The notes below the pieces were generated by a model. The model saw nothing but the letters and a program-made list of their open reading frames with translations. It searched no databases and was not told the DNA's origin. 64,000 nt of DNA from Hericium rajendrae (Eukaryota; Basidiomycota; Agaricomycetes; Russulales; Hericiaceae): the NCBI GenBank assembly GCA_033439255.1, contig CM065880.1, forward strand, positions 2,604,001 through 2,668,000, written 5' to 3'. Of this stretch, positions 46,201 to 57,038 are shown in pieces; positions within the stretch are counted from its first letter, which is position 1; each line of letters starts with the position of its first letter. Made by a program: the position numbers and the translations under genes.

Positions 46201-48875
46201 TCAATTAGATATTAAGAAATCATCTATCAAAGAGTGCATATAGTTGTTTAAGCACACATTTTCATATTTGGCAGTTAATATAAATAAAAAAGTGTTACAT
46301 TTGAATTCAGCTCACAAAATGAAGCAAATGTATATAGATATATTGTATAGTTAAGTACTAAACTTGGCATAATTGCTTATAGAACAATTTGGATGTCACA
46401 TCTAAGCATAGCTTGAGATTCTTGGATAATTGCTAAATTGATAAATTACCATTGGATCTCATGAGATGACACTAAATCAGCATTTTGCAAAATATCATGG
46501 TAACTCAGGTGAAACCTTATAAATTTCAAAAGTATCTAAGACAAAATCCTACAAGACTTGATCTCATGAAATCCAAAAGCATCTAAGTCAAGATTTTATA
46601 AAATACAAAAAATATCTAACATAGAGTCCTACAAGATCCTATGAATCTGAAAACATCTAAAACATAATCTTGCAGAATTTTATGTAGTCTGAAAATGTCT
46701 AAAACTGAATTCCGTGGGATTTCATGTGGTTAGAAAATGTCTACTAAGACAGAATCCCGCGGGATCTCCGAAAATGTCTAAAACTAAATCCCGTGGGATT
46801 TCATGCAGTCAGAAAATGTCTAAGACAGAATCCTGTGGGATCCCTAAAAATGTCTAAAACAAAATCTCGTGGGATTTCATGTGGTTAGAAAATGTCTACT
46901 AAGACAGAATCCCGCGGGATCTCCGAAAATGTCTAAAACTGAATCTCGCGGGATTTCATGCAGTCAGAAAATGTCTAAGACAGAATCCCGTGGGATCCCT
47001 AAAAATGTCTAAAACAAAATCTCGTAGGATTTCATGTGGTTAGAAAATGTCTACTAAGACAGAATCCCGCGGGATCTCCGAAAATGTCTAAAACTGAATC
47101 CCACGGGATTTCATGCAGTCAGAAAATGTCTAAGACAAATTTCTGTGGGATCCCTAAAAATGTCTAAAACAAAATCTCATGGGATCCCATGGGATCCAAA
47201 AATGTCCAAAACAGAATCTTGCGAGATCTCTAAAAATGTTTAAAACAAAATCCTGTGGGATTTCATGCAGTCAGAAAATGTCTAAGACAGAATCCCACGG
47301 GATCCCTGAAAATGTCTAAAACAAAATCCCATGGGATCCCATGGGATCCAAAAATGTCCAAAAGAGAATCCCGCGGGATTCTCAAAAATGTCTAAAACAG
47401 AATCCTACAAGATTCCATGGGATCCAAAAATGTCTAAAACAGAATCCTGAAGAATTTCATGGGATTCAAAAATGTCTAAGATAGAATCCCACAGGATCTC
47501 ATGGGATCTGAAAATGTCTAAAACAGAATCCTGTGGGATCACATGGGATCTGAAAACATCTAAGATAGAGTCTGGCAGGATTCCATGAGATCCAATAACA
47601 TCTCATTGGACAGTAGAGGATGGGCCGAGCAATTGACAACCTGTAGGATCAAGTGGACCAGCCAATGACCCATTAGACAGTGGAGAATGGGCCCGTCAAT
47701 GATGAATGTACAGTAGACATTGCTAAAGGACAGGCCAGCCAATGACCCATTGGATGTCAGAGGACGGGCCAGTCAATGATGAATATGCAGTGGTATTGTA
47801 AGAGGATAGGCCAGCCAATGACCCAATGACCAGTAGAAATTGTAAGAGGACGGGCCTGTCAATGATCCAATGGACAGTAGAGGATGGGCCGAGCAACTGA
47901 TATCCCGCGGGATCGAGAGGGCCAGCCAATGACCCATCGGACATCAGATGATGGGCCCGTCAATGATGAATGACCAGTAGACATTATAAGGGGACAGGCC
48001 CGTCGATGACCCAATGGATGGTAGAGAACCGGCCGAGCAATTGACATTCTGCGGGATCGAGAGGGCCAGCCAATGACCCATTGGACATCAGAGGACAGGC
48101 CCGTCAATGATGAATGACCAGTAGACATTATAAGGGGATGGGCCAGCTAATGACCCAATGGACGGTAGAGGACAGGCCGAGCAACTGATATCCCGCAGGA
48201 TCAAATGGGCCAGCCAATGATCCAATGGACATCAGAGGACGGGCCCGTCAATGATGAATGACCAGTAGACATTATAAGGGGATGGGCCAGCTAATGACCC
48301 AATGGACGGTAGAGGACGGGCCGAGCAACTAATATCCCGCGGGATCAAGTGGGCCAGCCAATGATCCAATGGATGTCAGAGGACAGGCCGGTCAATGATG
48401 AATGACCAGTAGACATTATAAGGAGATGGGCCAGCTAATGACCCAATGGACGGTAGAGGACAGGCCGAGCAACTGATATCCCACGGGATCGAGAGGGCCA
48501 GCCAATGACCCATCGGACATCAGAGGATGGGCCCATCAATGATGAATGACCAGTAGACATTATAAGGGGACAGGCCCGTCGATGACCCAATGGATGGTAG
48601 AGGACGGGCCGAGCAACTGATATCCCGCGGGATCAAGTGGGCCAGCCAATGATCCAATGGACATCAGAGGACAGGCCGGTCAATGATGAATGGACACTAC
48701 AGATTAAATGACTAGAGGCCGGACAATGACCCATTGGTACATAGGAAGGGCAGGCCTGTCATTGGATGACTGCTACATTGTGACGGACGGGCCAGTGCAG
48801 GATGGCCAATCAACAATGGCACTTTGTCAAGCTCACCTGGCATTCCCTCAATGCACTAAGTGACTGAACATACTC
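43249..48875. mobile_element. Foldback element FB-C (5.6 kb)
   Basis: One of the largest inverted repeats possible in this window: arms of about 2.4 kb each with a centre near 46060. The flanks are TTCATGC (43242-43248 and 48876-48882). The outer part of each arm is an array of GGCCCGTCCTCTGATGTCC-like units with TCATTGGCTGGCCC words (about 43320-44520, mirrored 47600-48800). The inner part is an array of about 35-nt units GGGATTCTGTTTTAGACATT (about 44560-45650, mirrored 46540-47590). Short open frames appear identically in both arms simply because the arms are copies. No protein family is recognised. It is inserted in CATC-2. Confidence 0.83.
45682..45770. repeat. Small inverted repeat in FB-C centre
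   Basis: CATTTTTCTGACTCATTGAC and its near-perfect complement enclose about 30 nt. It lies in the non-palindromic centre of FB-C and looks like a tiny MITE. Confidence 0.5.
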
Positions 48876-48882
48876 TTCATGC

Positions 48883-49238
48883 TAACACTGAGAGTATCGC
48901 ACGTCCGCTGCACTATGCCATGCCTGCACACCTGTCCACTGCACCACACCTCACCCATGCGCACGTCACTGCACCATGCATGTGTGCACATCCACTGTGT
49001 GCACCACCTTGCACCCACTCCCGCACCTGTACCCCATGCATCCGACGCATGCGTGCACCTGCCTGCTGTGCCGTGCCTCGCCTGCATGCATGTCCACCAT
49101 GCTGTACCACACCTCACCTGCATGCCTGTCCACCATGCCGTGCCTCACCTGCATGCCCATCTACCGCGCCGTACCTGTAGCCACATCCACACCACACTGC
49201 ACCTCGCTCATGCACTGCGCCGCCCTGCCACCCTGGGA
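48883..49238. repeat. CACCTGCATGCC low-complexity stretch
   Basis: Irregular tandem copies of words such as CATGCCTGTCCACC and CACCTGCATGCC. Long frames occur on both strands but consist of His/Cys/Pro/Thr repeats, so no gene is called. Confidence 0.5.
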
Positions 49239-49280
49239 GGACGAAGAATCATGCCCAAATTTGGGCATGATTCTTCGTCC
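49239..49280. other. Perfect 42-nt palindrome
   Basis: A 21-bp perfect inverted repeat without a loop (GGACGAAGAATCATGCCC and on to the centre AAATTT). A diverged version lies at about 50334-50375, so the two bracket about 1.05 kb inside CATC-2. Confidence 0.7.
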
Positions 49281-49519
49281 TGCTCTGTGCCGCTCTGCCA
49301 AGGGCGTGGGAACGTCCTAGGTGACACCTAAGAAATCAGAGGTATCAATATTGCAGTACCACACGTCCAGTACTTACCTGATTAATATAATAAAATGAAA
49401 GCCCTGCATTGTGTGAGCAAAATAAGCCTAAGATCATAGAAAATGATGGAGATTTGAGAAAGTGAAAAAAACTCGCCTAGGAGGGATGATAGGACAAGTT
49501 TGTCCCTTGCGCGATGAAA

Positions 49520-50090
49520 TGTCCACCAATATGGACGCATGAGGGCTTGTTCGAAAGTTACGAATCAGAGCTTTCAGTCGGGCCTAAGAGAGCTGTGATA
49601 CGTACAATATATCCCAAGATATGGCAAAAACACGTTTTGCCACATCATCCAGGAGATCTTGCTGTTTCGTGGCGCTACCTGGTCCTATCGACGTGTATGT
49701 AGGCTTATTGGAAAGGTATGGATTAGCCCTTTCCAAAACTGTTAAAACGTCGTCGATACGTACTGTATTGACCGAGATATGACAAATTCGCTAAAAGGCG
49801 AATTTTGCCTTACCAGGAGGAGAGAATGTCTTGCTGCGGAGCAACGGCTGGTTGGATCGACTCGTATGTAGGCTTGTTCGAAAGCTATGAATCATAGCGT
49901 TCGAACAAGCCTATACACGAGCCGATCCATGCCCTGCTCGTTGCGCTATGCCAAGATCCTGCTATCAGTAAGTACCTATCAGAATAAGGCAGGTAACTCA
50001 CCTAATACTTATCCAAACGCCTCGCATGTGGGCTCGTTCGAAAGCTACGATCAGCACGATTCGAACGACGCCAATATCGTGCAAATCGAC
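49520..50090. repeat. Tandem hairpin units of about 160 bp
   Basis: Four diverged units begin with words like GTATGTAGGCTTGTTCGAAAG (about 49535, 49695, 49867, 50022). Each contains a local inverted repeat; the best is AGGCTTGTTCGAAAGCTATG against its complement at about 49872-49915. No coding potential is recognised. Confidence 0.55.
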
Positions 50091-50785
50091 AAAGGTTTGA
50101 GGTCTGGAGAGACACATTTGTGCTATGATTCAGAAGATTATTTGACGTACCTATTAGAACCTTTTTTTTGGAGCCAAGGCCCAGATACAAAGCCCAGAGG
50201 CAAGGGCAGTAGTAGAACCTATAATTCCATATGCATTAGTATCAATACACACTGTGAACATACCTTGAGACAGGACTTCAATGTTTCGACTTGTTGAGTC
50301 GTGACGGTGGTGCTCCAGTACAGCCAGCTTAAGACGACAAATCATGCCTATATTTGGGCAACATTCTTCGTCCTGCTGCTCATACAATGCGGCAACACTC
50401 AACTCTATACAGTCTTAAGTAAACTTATAAGAGTTGATCATATATATCATATTTATGTTGCTAACTAATGGTATATGTACATAAGAATCATAGAATAGTT
50501 AAAGTCAATGATATAATGCATGTTAATACGTTGTCTACCGCAGCTACAGCAGGTGCATCATAGCTACAGCAGGTAGATGACGTCTACAGATTCCTTGATC
50601 AAAATGTGCCTTGCATAATTACGTGCTACAGAAGCTACGGCTAAATTACAGTGGTCATGATTCTTCTATTACATCACTAAGTCTAGATTAGTAGCGCTAA
50701 TCTGACATCAGTAGCGCCCATCAAACTTCTGATGATCGGTAAGCGTGTTTGATGGATTTGCGGTTTTTCCTGATGTACACCAGGC

Positions 50786-51007
50786 CATCTCCCCCAGCCC
50801 CGAAACCTCGAGAAGGATCGAAGCATGGCCAGGCATTGCTCCGAGGCAACTGCTGGATATGTGCTACTCAACTATGATAAGATGTTCATTTCAATCTTCG
50901 CAGAAGCAGGCGAGCACAATGCGGAGGAGAAGATGGATTATTACCAGCAGCAGTTGCGTCAAAATCCATCAACCATCTACCTCCGGTGTCATCCAACTTT
51001 GAGATAG
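50786..51007 (+). pseudogene. 3' end of an unknown gene cut by CATC-2
   Basis: An open frame runs from the element border to TAG 51005-51007, with ordinary protein composition: LLNYDKMFISIFAEAGEHNA, EEKMDYYQQQLRQNPS and the end LRCHPTLR. The frame continues to the left across the empty TA site into 42040-42058. CATC-2 may therefore have split a real gene, but the upstream exons could not be assigned. Confidence 0.35.
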
Positions 51008-52392
51008 GAAGCCAGACTGGAAGGAAGGAGCATGCAAAGTGCCCACCATTCGATTCAAAAGCCCGCATAATGCAATCTATAGATGACGATTTGCGAATGT
51101 CGATGTGAACAGCTTGAGCCTAGGAGAACAGTTTCAAGTTCTGCATGTCACAGTCGCGCTCGTCAAGCGAGCACCATTCTCGGACCGTGACGGCCCCCCC
51201 GAGCTCGTCGCCGCTCGGCCACTTCGATCTTGACATCGACTCTCATATCCAACTCGCATCGACATGTCTCCCTACAGTTGATCATCCACCCTGCGCTTGT
51301 CTTTGTCCTGCAAGCAGCTCGTATCTTTCATATTTTCAGCTTGAGCCTGGGAGATTGGGACCACAGGATTTCTCGGCTGTTCTTGAAATGGATAAAATGG
51401 TCTCGAGTATGCGTACAGCTGCGATGGCTGTAACGGATGGTTTATCAGTTACTACTATAGTCTTCTACTTTCTTACTCTTTTCTACCTGGCTTACTTTTC
51501 GAGTTTTGCAGAGTTTCCTTATTAGGATAGCTGAGTTTGAATCATGTACTTAGAGCAGATTTCCTTATTGGGAATAAGCATCTATCTTGCCAACTCACCA
51601 CCATCTGTCTGCTTTTGTCTCAGTCTCTGCTTGTTCTCCTCATATCTGAAAGGTTCTCTTGGGATCCAACCCTCAAAGGAAGGTGTGTGGCCCCCAAAAC
51701 CCTCATCAGGAGGTCTATATCTGCTGCTGGCCCTCAGAGGAGGTGCCAGCTCATCACTCATCTGCTTGGCTGCAGGACTGAGGCATCCTCGGTTCTGTTA
51801 GCTCTAGCTCGTGGACTCTCTCTAGGAGGTCTACGACACCTTTATACCCTCCTCACTCGCTCGCCTACCTTGGACTTCCTGGGCAGTAGCGGCTCGACCT
51901 CTATCGTCCGTTACAATGGCGGTCTGAACGATCTCATGGTCGTCATATTCGCTGAGTGATCTTGTAGTGCTCGTCGGAGGAAAATGGTATGGCCAGGCAT
52001 CCGATTGATCACCCAATTGCACTCGATCAATGTCGGGCATCCAGCGGTGACAGGATGATGTGCGGTCCTGCGATGTTTCCCATTGAGTTACACTGACAGC
52101 AAATCTTGAGCTTGATGTCCACACCACTTGAACTTGGCTCTTTATGAGAAGGGGCACAGTGCGTCGCTATCTGTCAGTAGAACTACTTATCCTTTTTCTC
52201 AGCAGAATCTCGTCATCTCAGCACCTCTTGCTGTACCAGGAGGCACATCGCCATTGTATACTTTGTCAATGGCGTCCACAGAAGGTTACACATTGCTATA
52301 CTTGTTTTGTCCAGGTACCGTGAGCTTGTGGACTCGTCTCTGTAAAACATCCATGAGACGAGGCTGAACTTGAACCTCCATCATATGCCACG
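51008..52392. other. Duplicated non-coding DNA with a possible inserted piece
   Basis: Parts (about 51040-51420 and 51880-52100) are diverged copies of about 29950-30560 and belong to the outer, older section of the segmental duplication. About 51540-51850 has no counterpart there. It encodes, on the minus strand, a Pro/Arg-rich frame that I cannot assign. Confidence 0.4.
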
Positions 52393-52740
52393 ATGAGCTC
52401 TGTCGCCGATCTTTCTTCTGTTAAAGGCCGCGTTGCGGTCATCACTGGCGCGGCCACTGGCATTGGCTTCTGGATGGCCGAAGCCTGGGTTGAAAATGGC
52501 GGGACGGGTGAGCGCATCATCACCTTTTGTTAAATCATCCTTTGACTCCTCGCCTTGCAGTATATCTCATCAGCAGACGCGAGGAGAAACTGCATGAAGC
52601 GGCTTTCAAGCTCAATAAGATCGTCGACGGAAGCGCATTCTAGTGAGTGTACCTGCGATTTCACCAAAGGCACCTCTCACAAGTGGCCTTCCAGCGTCGC
52701 TGGTGCCGTTATGAAGCCAGATGAGCCCGTTTGAATCGTC
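52393..52740 (+). pseudogene. SDR N-terminal fragment
   Basis: ATG 52393 opens MSSVADLSSVKGRVAVITGA and continues ATGIGFWMAEAW: the Rossmann TGxxxGIG motif of short-chain dehydrogenases. An intron (about 52507-52560) and VYLISRREEKLHEAAFKLN follow. The copy ends shortly after the next intron position, in a stretch that overlaps the beginning of the fragment at 55730. It is truncated and not functional. Confidence 0.75.
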
Positions 52741-53011
52741 ATGTAAGTATCGCACCATGAATCCTCCCTCGATGCAGTTCGCAATGCTCATCAGGACAGC
52801 GAAATTGGGTACGAGATCGGACCGCCGACCACACGCAGACTCCAACGGACGCCGACAACATCCAGACATCATGGGTAATCATAAACATAAGACGGGTACA
52901 GCGGAGTCGAATACATGAAGACATAATGCGTGAGAACGTGCAAACTGATTGGTACACAGTTCAGCTTGTAAGAATGCAAGCGCCGCCAATGGCTAGAGAT
53001 AGGATATCAGT

Positions 53012-55249
53012 TCAGCCTCGCTGCGAAACACGAGACCTCTTGGATCGATGTTCCACCGTCGGATCCTGCAAATCACGGTCCATCCCTTCATCAGCCTTGC
53101 GTTTGTTATCGCCAGACGCCAAGTGATCGATGCTCGGGTCGTTCTCTGGAAAGCCCAACCCTTTGAAAGAGGCAAATAATTCGAGAACCTTGGTCGAATC
53201 CGCGAAATTTGGAAGCGCCGCCTTGCGCGTGTCGGCTCCCAAGTAGAGCGGTGCGATGAGCATGCGGAATTTGGCTAGGAGTTGTCCGAGCATGGATTCG
53301 TAGAAATCATCTTTGGGAACCCTTTCGTGCCAGGTGTGGTGTAGAGCGACAGAAATCTTGGTAGTCCCTCCGATCCATATCTGTCGAGAAACAACGCGCT
53401 CAGCCTCATCGAACACTTTTGCCATGAGCTGGGGCAAGTCAACGCTCGGGATGGGCGAATCCATGTACCGGAGGGCATTGTAAAGCAAGACCCAAAAAAA
53501 GGACTCTAGGTCATGACGGAGTTCGTGATACATGTCGGGATCCTTTAAAATATCAATGGAGATAAATTGCCATGTTCCCTAATCGAAGTGTGAGCTTGCG
53601 ACAAGAGTCCTGGACAGCAGGAAGAACGTACTGTGCGCCAATCTCGTCGGGGCTGGGGATCATCATCAGTCTTCTTGCTCAGATCCCAGTCTATGAGCAA
53701 GCCATTCCCATTCGCATCGATGAGAATGTTGCCTGCGCTCACGTCGCGATGCAGAACCTTGGCCTTCGAATGTGCGTCAGAATGAGCTGTGTAGAAAATT
53801 GTGAGCATGCTATTCAGTGCTGGAGTCGCTTTCAGAGAAACAGACTCGCCTTCAAGAGCATGATACACTACGATGTAAAGCTGTCTGGATGACTTGAAGG
53901 TGCAGAGTAGGCGACCAATTGATTTTAGAGCCAGGCGGTAGTGTTGGTGAGGGATAAGGACTGGTTCACCGCAGACCCATGGCTTGTCTTGATAATCCTT
54001 CGAAAGCGCACGTTGACCAATGACATCGCCCGCTGCAACAAGATCTGAGATATGACGAACGTCGTTTTCATGAAGAAGACGATAAGTGGAGCCCTCCTTC
54101 TCAATGTCCGGCAGATCAATGCGCCATGTATCCTTCAAGTAGACAAGACAGTCATCCCTGACATCGTACGCGATGTAACCGAAGCTACATCTCCCGGTCA
54201 AGTACTCCGTCGTAGTGAGCGGAGAGGCAACGATGAAAGCGCGATCCTCTTCAGTCACGTCGTCATGAATGGGGAGCTCCCACAAGTCAGATCTGCGTGC
54301 GAAGGTCCCCTGTGGTTTGCCGTCCGCGTCAAGCAAGTACTTCTGGTTCTCCGGATCATTAAAGCATTGCTGTGCTTTGATTCGCGCATCCCCTGTCGCC
54401 TTCTTGACAGTCGTATCATGGCCACGCTGCTGTGCATTCAGGTGACCAAAGCGCCACAGGAAGTCGGCCAGAGTGCGCGGGTCCTCTTGGATGTTCAGAC
54501 GCTCCGTGACCACGGCTCCGCTCCGATCCCACCGGATGAAACGAACGAAACCGCCGTCGAGCCAAAGCACAGAAAAACAGAACACGCGGAACTGTTGGCG
54601 GAATTGCTCCATGGCATACTGTGTGATCTGACCGCGCGTGTGCTGACCACTGTTGGTTTCCGACTCGAAATTGAACTTCGTGAGGTCGGTCTTTTCGCCA
54701 GCAATCGGATCCCGGAACGCATCTTGTATCTTAGGCTTGCGCTCCATGAAGAGCTCCATAGACGGCCATACGATGACACCGGATTGCTCCACATTGACAG
54801 ACCTATCGTAGCTCGACATGTCTGGATTGCTGTAGTCGCCTCCTTGAGACGTGTTGTAGAATACGAGATGCGAACAAAGACCCGAGTCGTTGATAGCGCC
54901 GACCTCAAGGCACGTCAGCGCCGACCGCGAGTGACGGTGGGAATGAACTCACAATATCATCTTCCGACATCTTCGTGCCAATGTCCAGGAATGATTTCTT
55001 CAGGGAAGGCATGTGAGGACATTCTGCCGGAAGCGGGAGGAAGTCCTTGATGAAGTCACCGACGGGCATAGGCCCAACGTACTCTCCTTCCATATCCTTG
55101 ATATTGTTGTGATAGTTGACTTTTGCCAGCTTATCGACACGAGCGGAGGAGTGAGCACCTCGTTCAGATATACGATGTTTGATGGGAGAGCTCTTGGAGG
55201 TGTTTCCCTTGGGGGGATCTGAGGCGGGAGGTTTAGTTGGGGCCGACAT
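53012..55249 (-). CDS. FunK1-type protein kinase
   Basis: A fungal-specific FunK1 kinase (PF17667 type), 711 aa. The three exons are 55249-54953, 54903-53632 and 53578-53012, all in phase 0. The N-terminus MSAPTKPPASDPPKG is disordered. The kinase half shows FSVLWLDGGFVRFIRWDRSG, the catalytic loop HRDVSAGNILID, and LLIDWDLS in place of the usual DFG. After the last intron GTWQFISIDIL and HDLESFFWVL are typical of the family. The C-terminus KRKADEGMD...SKRSRVSQRG is basic and may be a nuclear signal. All key motifs are present and no break is seen. It lies between two overlapping SDR fragments and has no copy in the first duplicate block, so it was gained or lost after the duplication. Confidence 0.92.
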
Positions 55250-55729
55250 ACTAGAGAGGGGAATGGGGATGCTTACAGTCTGAAGATACGCAGTGATATA
55301 TGTATGAGAGGAACAATAGCAGGCGATTTGTGGACGAGGAACAGAAAGGCCACACGAGGTTGAAGTGATGGTGGATGTTGCTATTGAAGTAGACCTGCAA
55401 GTGGACGCGACATGCTGCACACGTCAACTCCGACGACCACGTGACCGCGGCAACGCTCACCGTTAAGTTGGCGCTGCGGTCTGACAATGGTAACCTTGTC
55501 AAAGTCCTTTATGCGTCGCACGACGCAGGTGGACCGAATATGTGATGAAAGAGACAACAGAATGATATGGGTTGCCAGTAAGTGCCTCAACTGACTGACC
55601 TATATTGCGTGTCTTTCATTTTCAATCAGCCCATTGTCTGCGACAGTGCGACTTGAGCAAGACTGGCCATCGGTTCACCCTCCCCTTTAATCACGATCAC
55701 AGTCATACTAAGGGTAACCCACCATCATG

Positions 55730-56420
55730 GATGGCGGGTCAGCGGCCTCCATGCTCAATAAAATCGCCGACGGCAGTGCGTTCTCTTGAGTGTACCTGCG
55801 ATGTCGCCGAAAGCACCTCTCACAACTTGCCTTCCAGCGTGGCTGCCGACGTTACGAAGCCAGACGAGCTCGTTCAGATCGTCGCCGAAGTATGGTGCCA
55901 CGAGTCGTACCCTCGACGTGCTCATAAACAATGCAGGCCTCCCTGAGTACGACGCGTACGAGTCCTTTGCGCCGATGCCGATGACGTACGATCAGGAGAG
56001 CTGGGTGTGGCAATTCAAGCTGCAAGAGGCTGGTCGCACGGCGCGCTCACCGCCGCGTTCGTCCCGCTTCTCATACATGCCGCGATGGCTGGCGATGGCC
56101 GCCGCAGCATCATTCTCGTCGGCAGCGTGTCTGGCGACATCTGGAACCCGATCGCGATGCAGGACGGTACGTCTACAGTCTGCCAGGGATACTTCCATCA
56201 CTCATAGGCATGCGACATGCAGGATACACCGCTTCGAAGGCTAGTGACTACATGTTAGGCAAGCTGCTCGCGGCCAAACTTGTGAATGTCGGTATACGCG
56301 TCAATGCCGTCTCGCCGGGCACGTTCCCATCCAGGATCAATGATGTCACAAGCGTGCGTTCGCCAAGCCACCTCGATAGAGTCAAGGCCTTAATGCCTCG
56401 ATGTCTTTCTTTTAAATGCA
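55730..56420 (+). pseudogene. SDR middle and C-terminal fragment (D2)
   Basis: Lacks the N-terminal Rossmann motif, starts at LNKIADGSAF, and shows TLDVLINNAG (NNAG motif), RRSIILVGSVSGD, GYTASKASDYML (catalytic YxxxK), and IRVNAVSPGTFPSRINDV. Frame changes separate these parts and the tail is degraded, so it is a pseudogene. It overlaps the fragment at 52393-52740 by about 100 bp of homology and is paralogous to 30975-31320. Confidence 0.78.
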
Positions 56421-56967
56421 AATGCGACGCGTCCTGGGATGTGTCGGAAGTACTCAGCCGCGTCGTTTGCATTTTGAGAGGCCTTGTCTTCGACTCAAGC
56501 GCCCAATAGTGCTCCAGCAGCATATCCAACGAGCTCATTATGATCTTCGAGGCGTTTAGGGCTGGTGGGTCGCTTTGCCTTCTGTGAGAGCAAGGAGGTA
56601 TATTGATCACTCACGTCAGGTTTGGCTTCCGCGTCTCGAGCATACCTTGTTCCACGAAGGCAACTCGCAAATCATAAGCGCTGAAGTCAACATCACCTTC
56701 AAGTTGTCCGAGATAGGCATTTCTTGTCACTACACAATGTACCATGTCGTGTCCGTATACTCCATGACAACGGACTGTTGTTCTAGAAAACAGGTAAGTG
56801 CGTACAAGATCTCAGTCTGCTGTTCCTTGGCGCTGTGGATCCTTGTAGGGTCTGAATCCCAGAGGCGCACTCTCCAAGTGTGGACAACGGCACCCATTGT
56901 CTGCAGTTGAACATCTTGTTCTCTCTGCTGCCCTGCTAAGGATCTTTGTTCTGAGAAAAGCTTGGTG

Positions 56968-56995
56968 ATGTACGGCTGGACGTATTAAATCGGTA
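56968..56995 (+). promoter_or_regulatory. Family C leader unit (copy 4)
   Basis: Upstream frame MYGWTY (56968-56988) overlaps TATTAAATCGGTATG, about 50 nt before ATG 57039. Confidence 0.5.
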
Positions 56996-57038
56996 TGCTC
57001 TGGCCCGTGAAAGTCAAAACAATCAGGTCACGAACAAG

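Larger units (their letters stand above)
42061..50775 (-). mobile_element. DNA element CATC-2 (8.7 kb)
   Basis: The 15-bp end CATCAGGAAAAACCG occurs at 42061-42075 and, exactly inverted, at 50761-50775. TA flanks both sides (42059-42060, 50776-50777). Subterminal CTACAG/CTGTAG repeats lie near both ends (about 42090-42300 and 50530-50650). The promoter block shared with CATC-1 is on the minus strand at about 42750-42803. A 5.6-kb foldback element (43249-48875) sits inside, leaving about 3.1 kb, close to the length of CATC-1. No transposase is seen, so it is probably non-autonomous. It lies between the two duplicated B/C blocks. Confidence 0.78.

Noticed and set aside
48879-49331. A 150-codon His/Cys/Pro-rich frame
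   Set aside because: Product of the CACCTGCATGCC low-complexity stretch; comparable frames exist on the opposite strand.
54052-55050. A 332-codon plus-strand frame
   Set aside because: Antisense shadow of the FunK1 kinase, whose minus-strand frame contains all kinase motifs.
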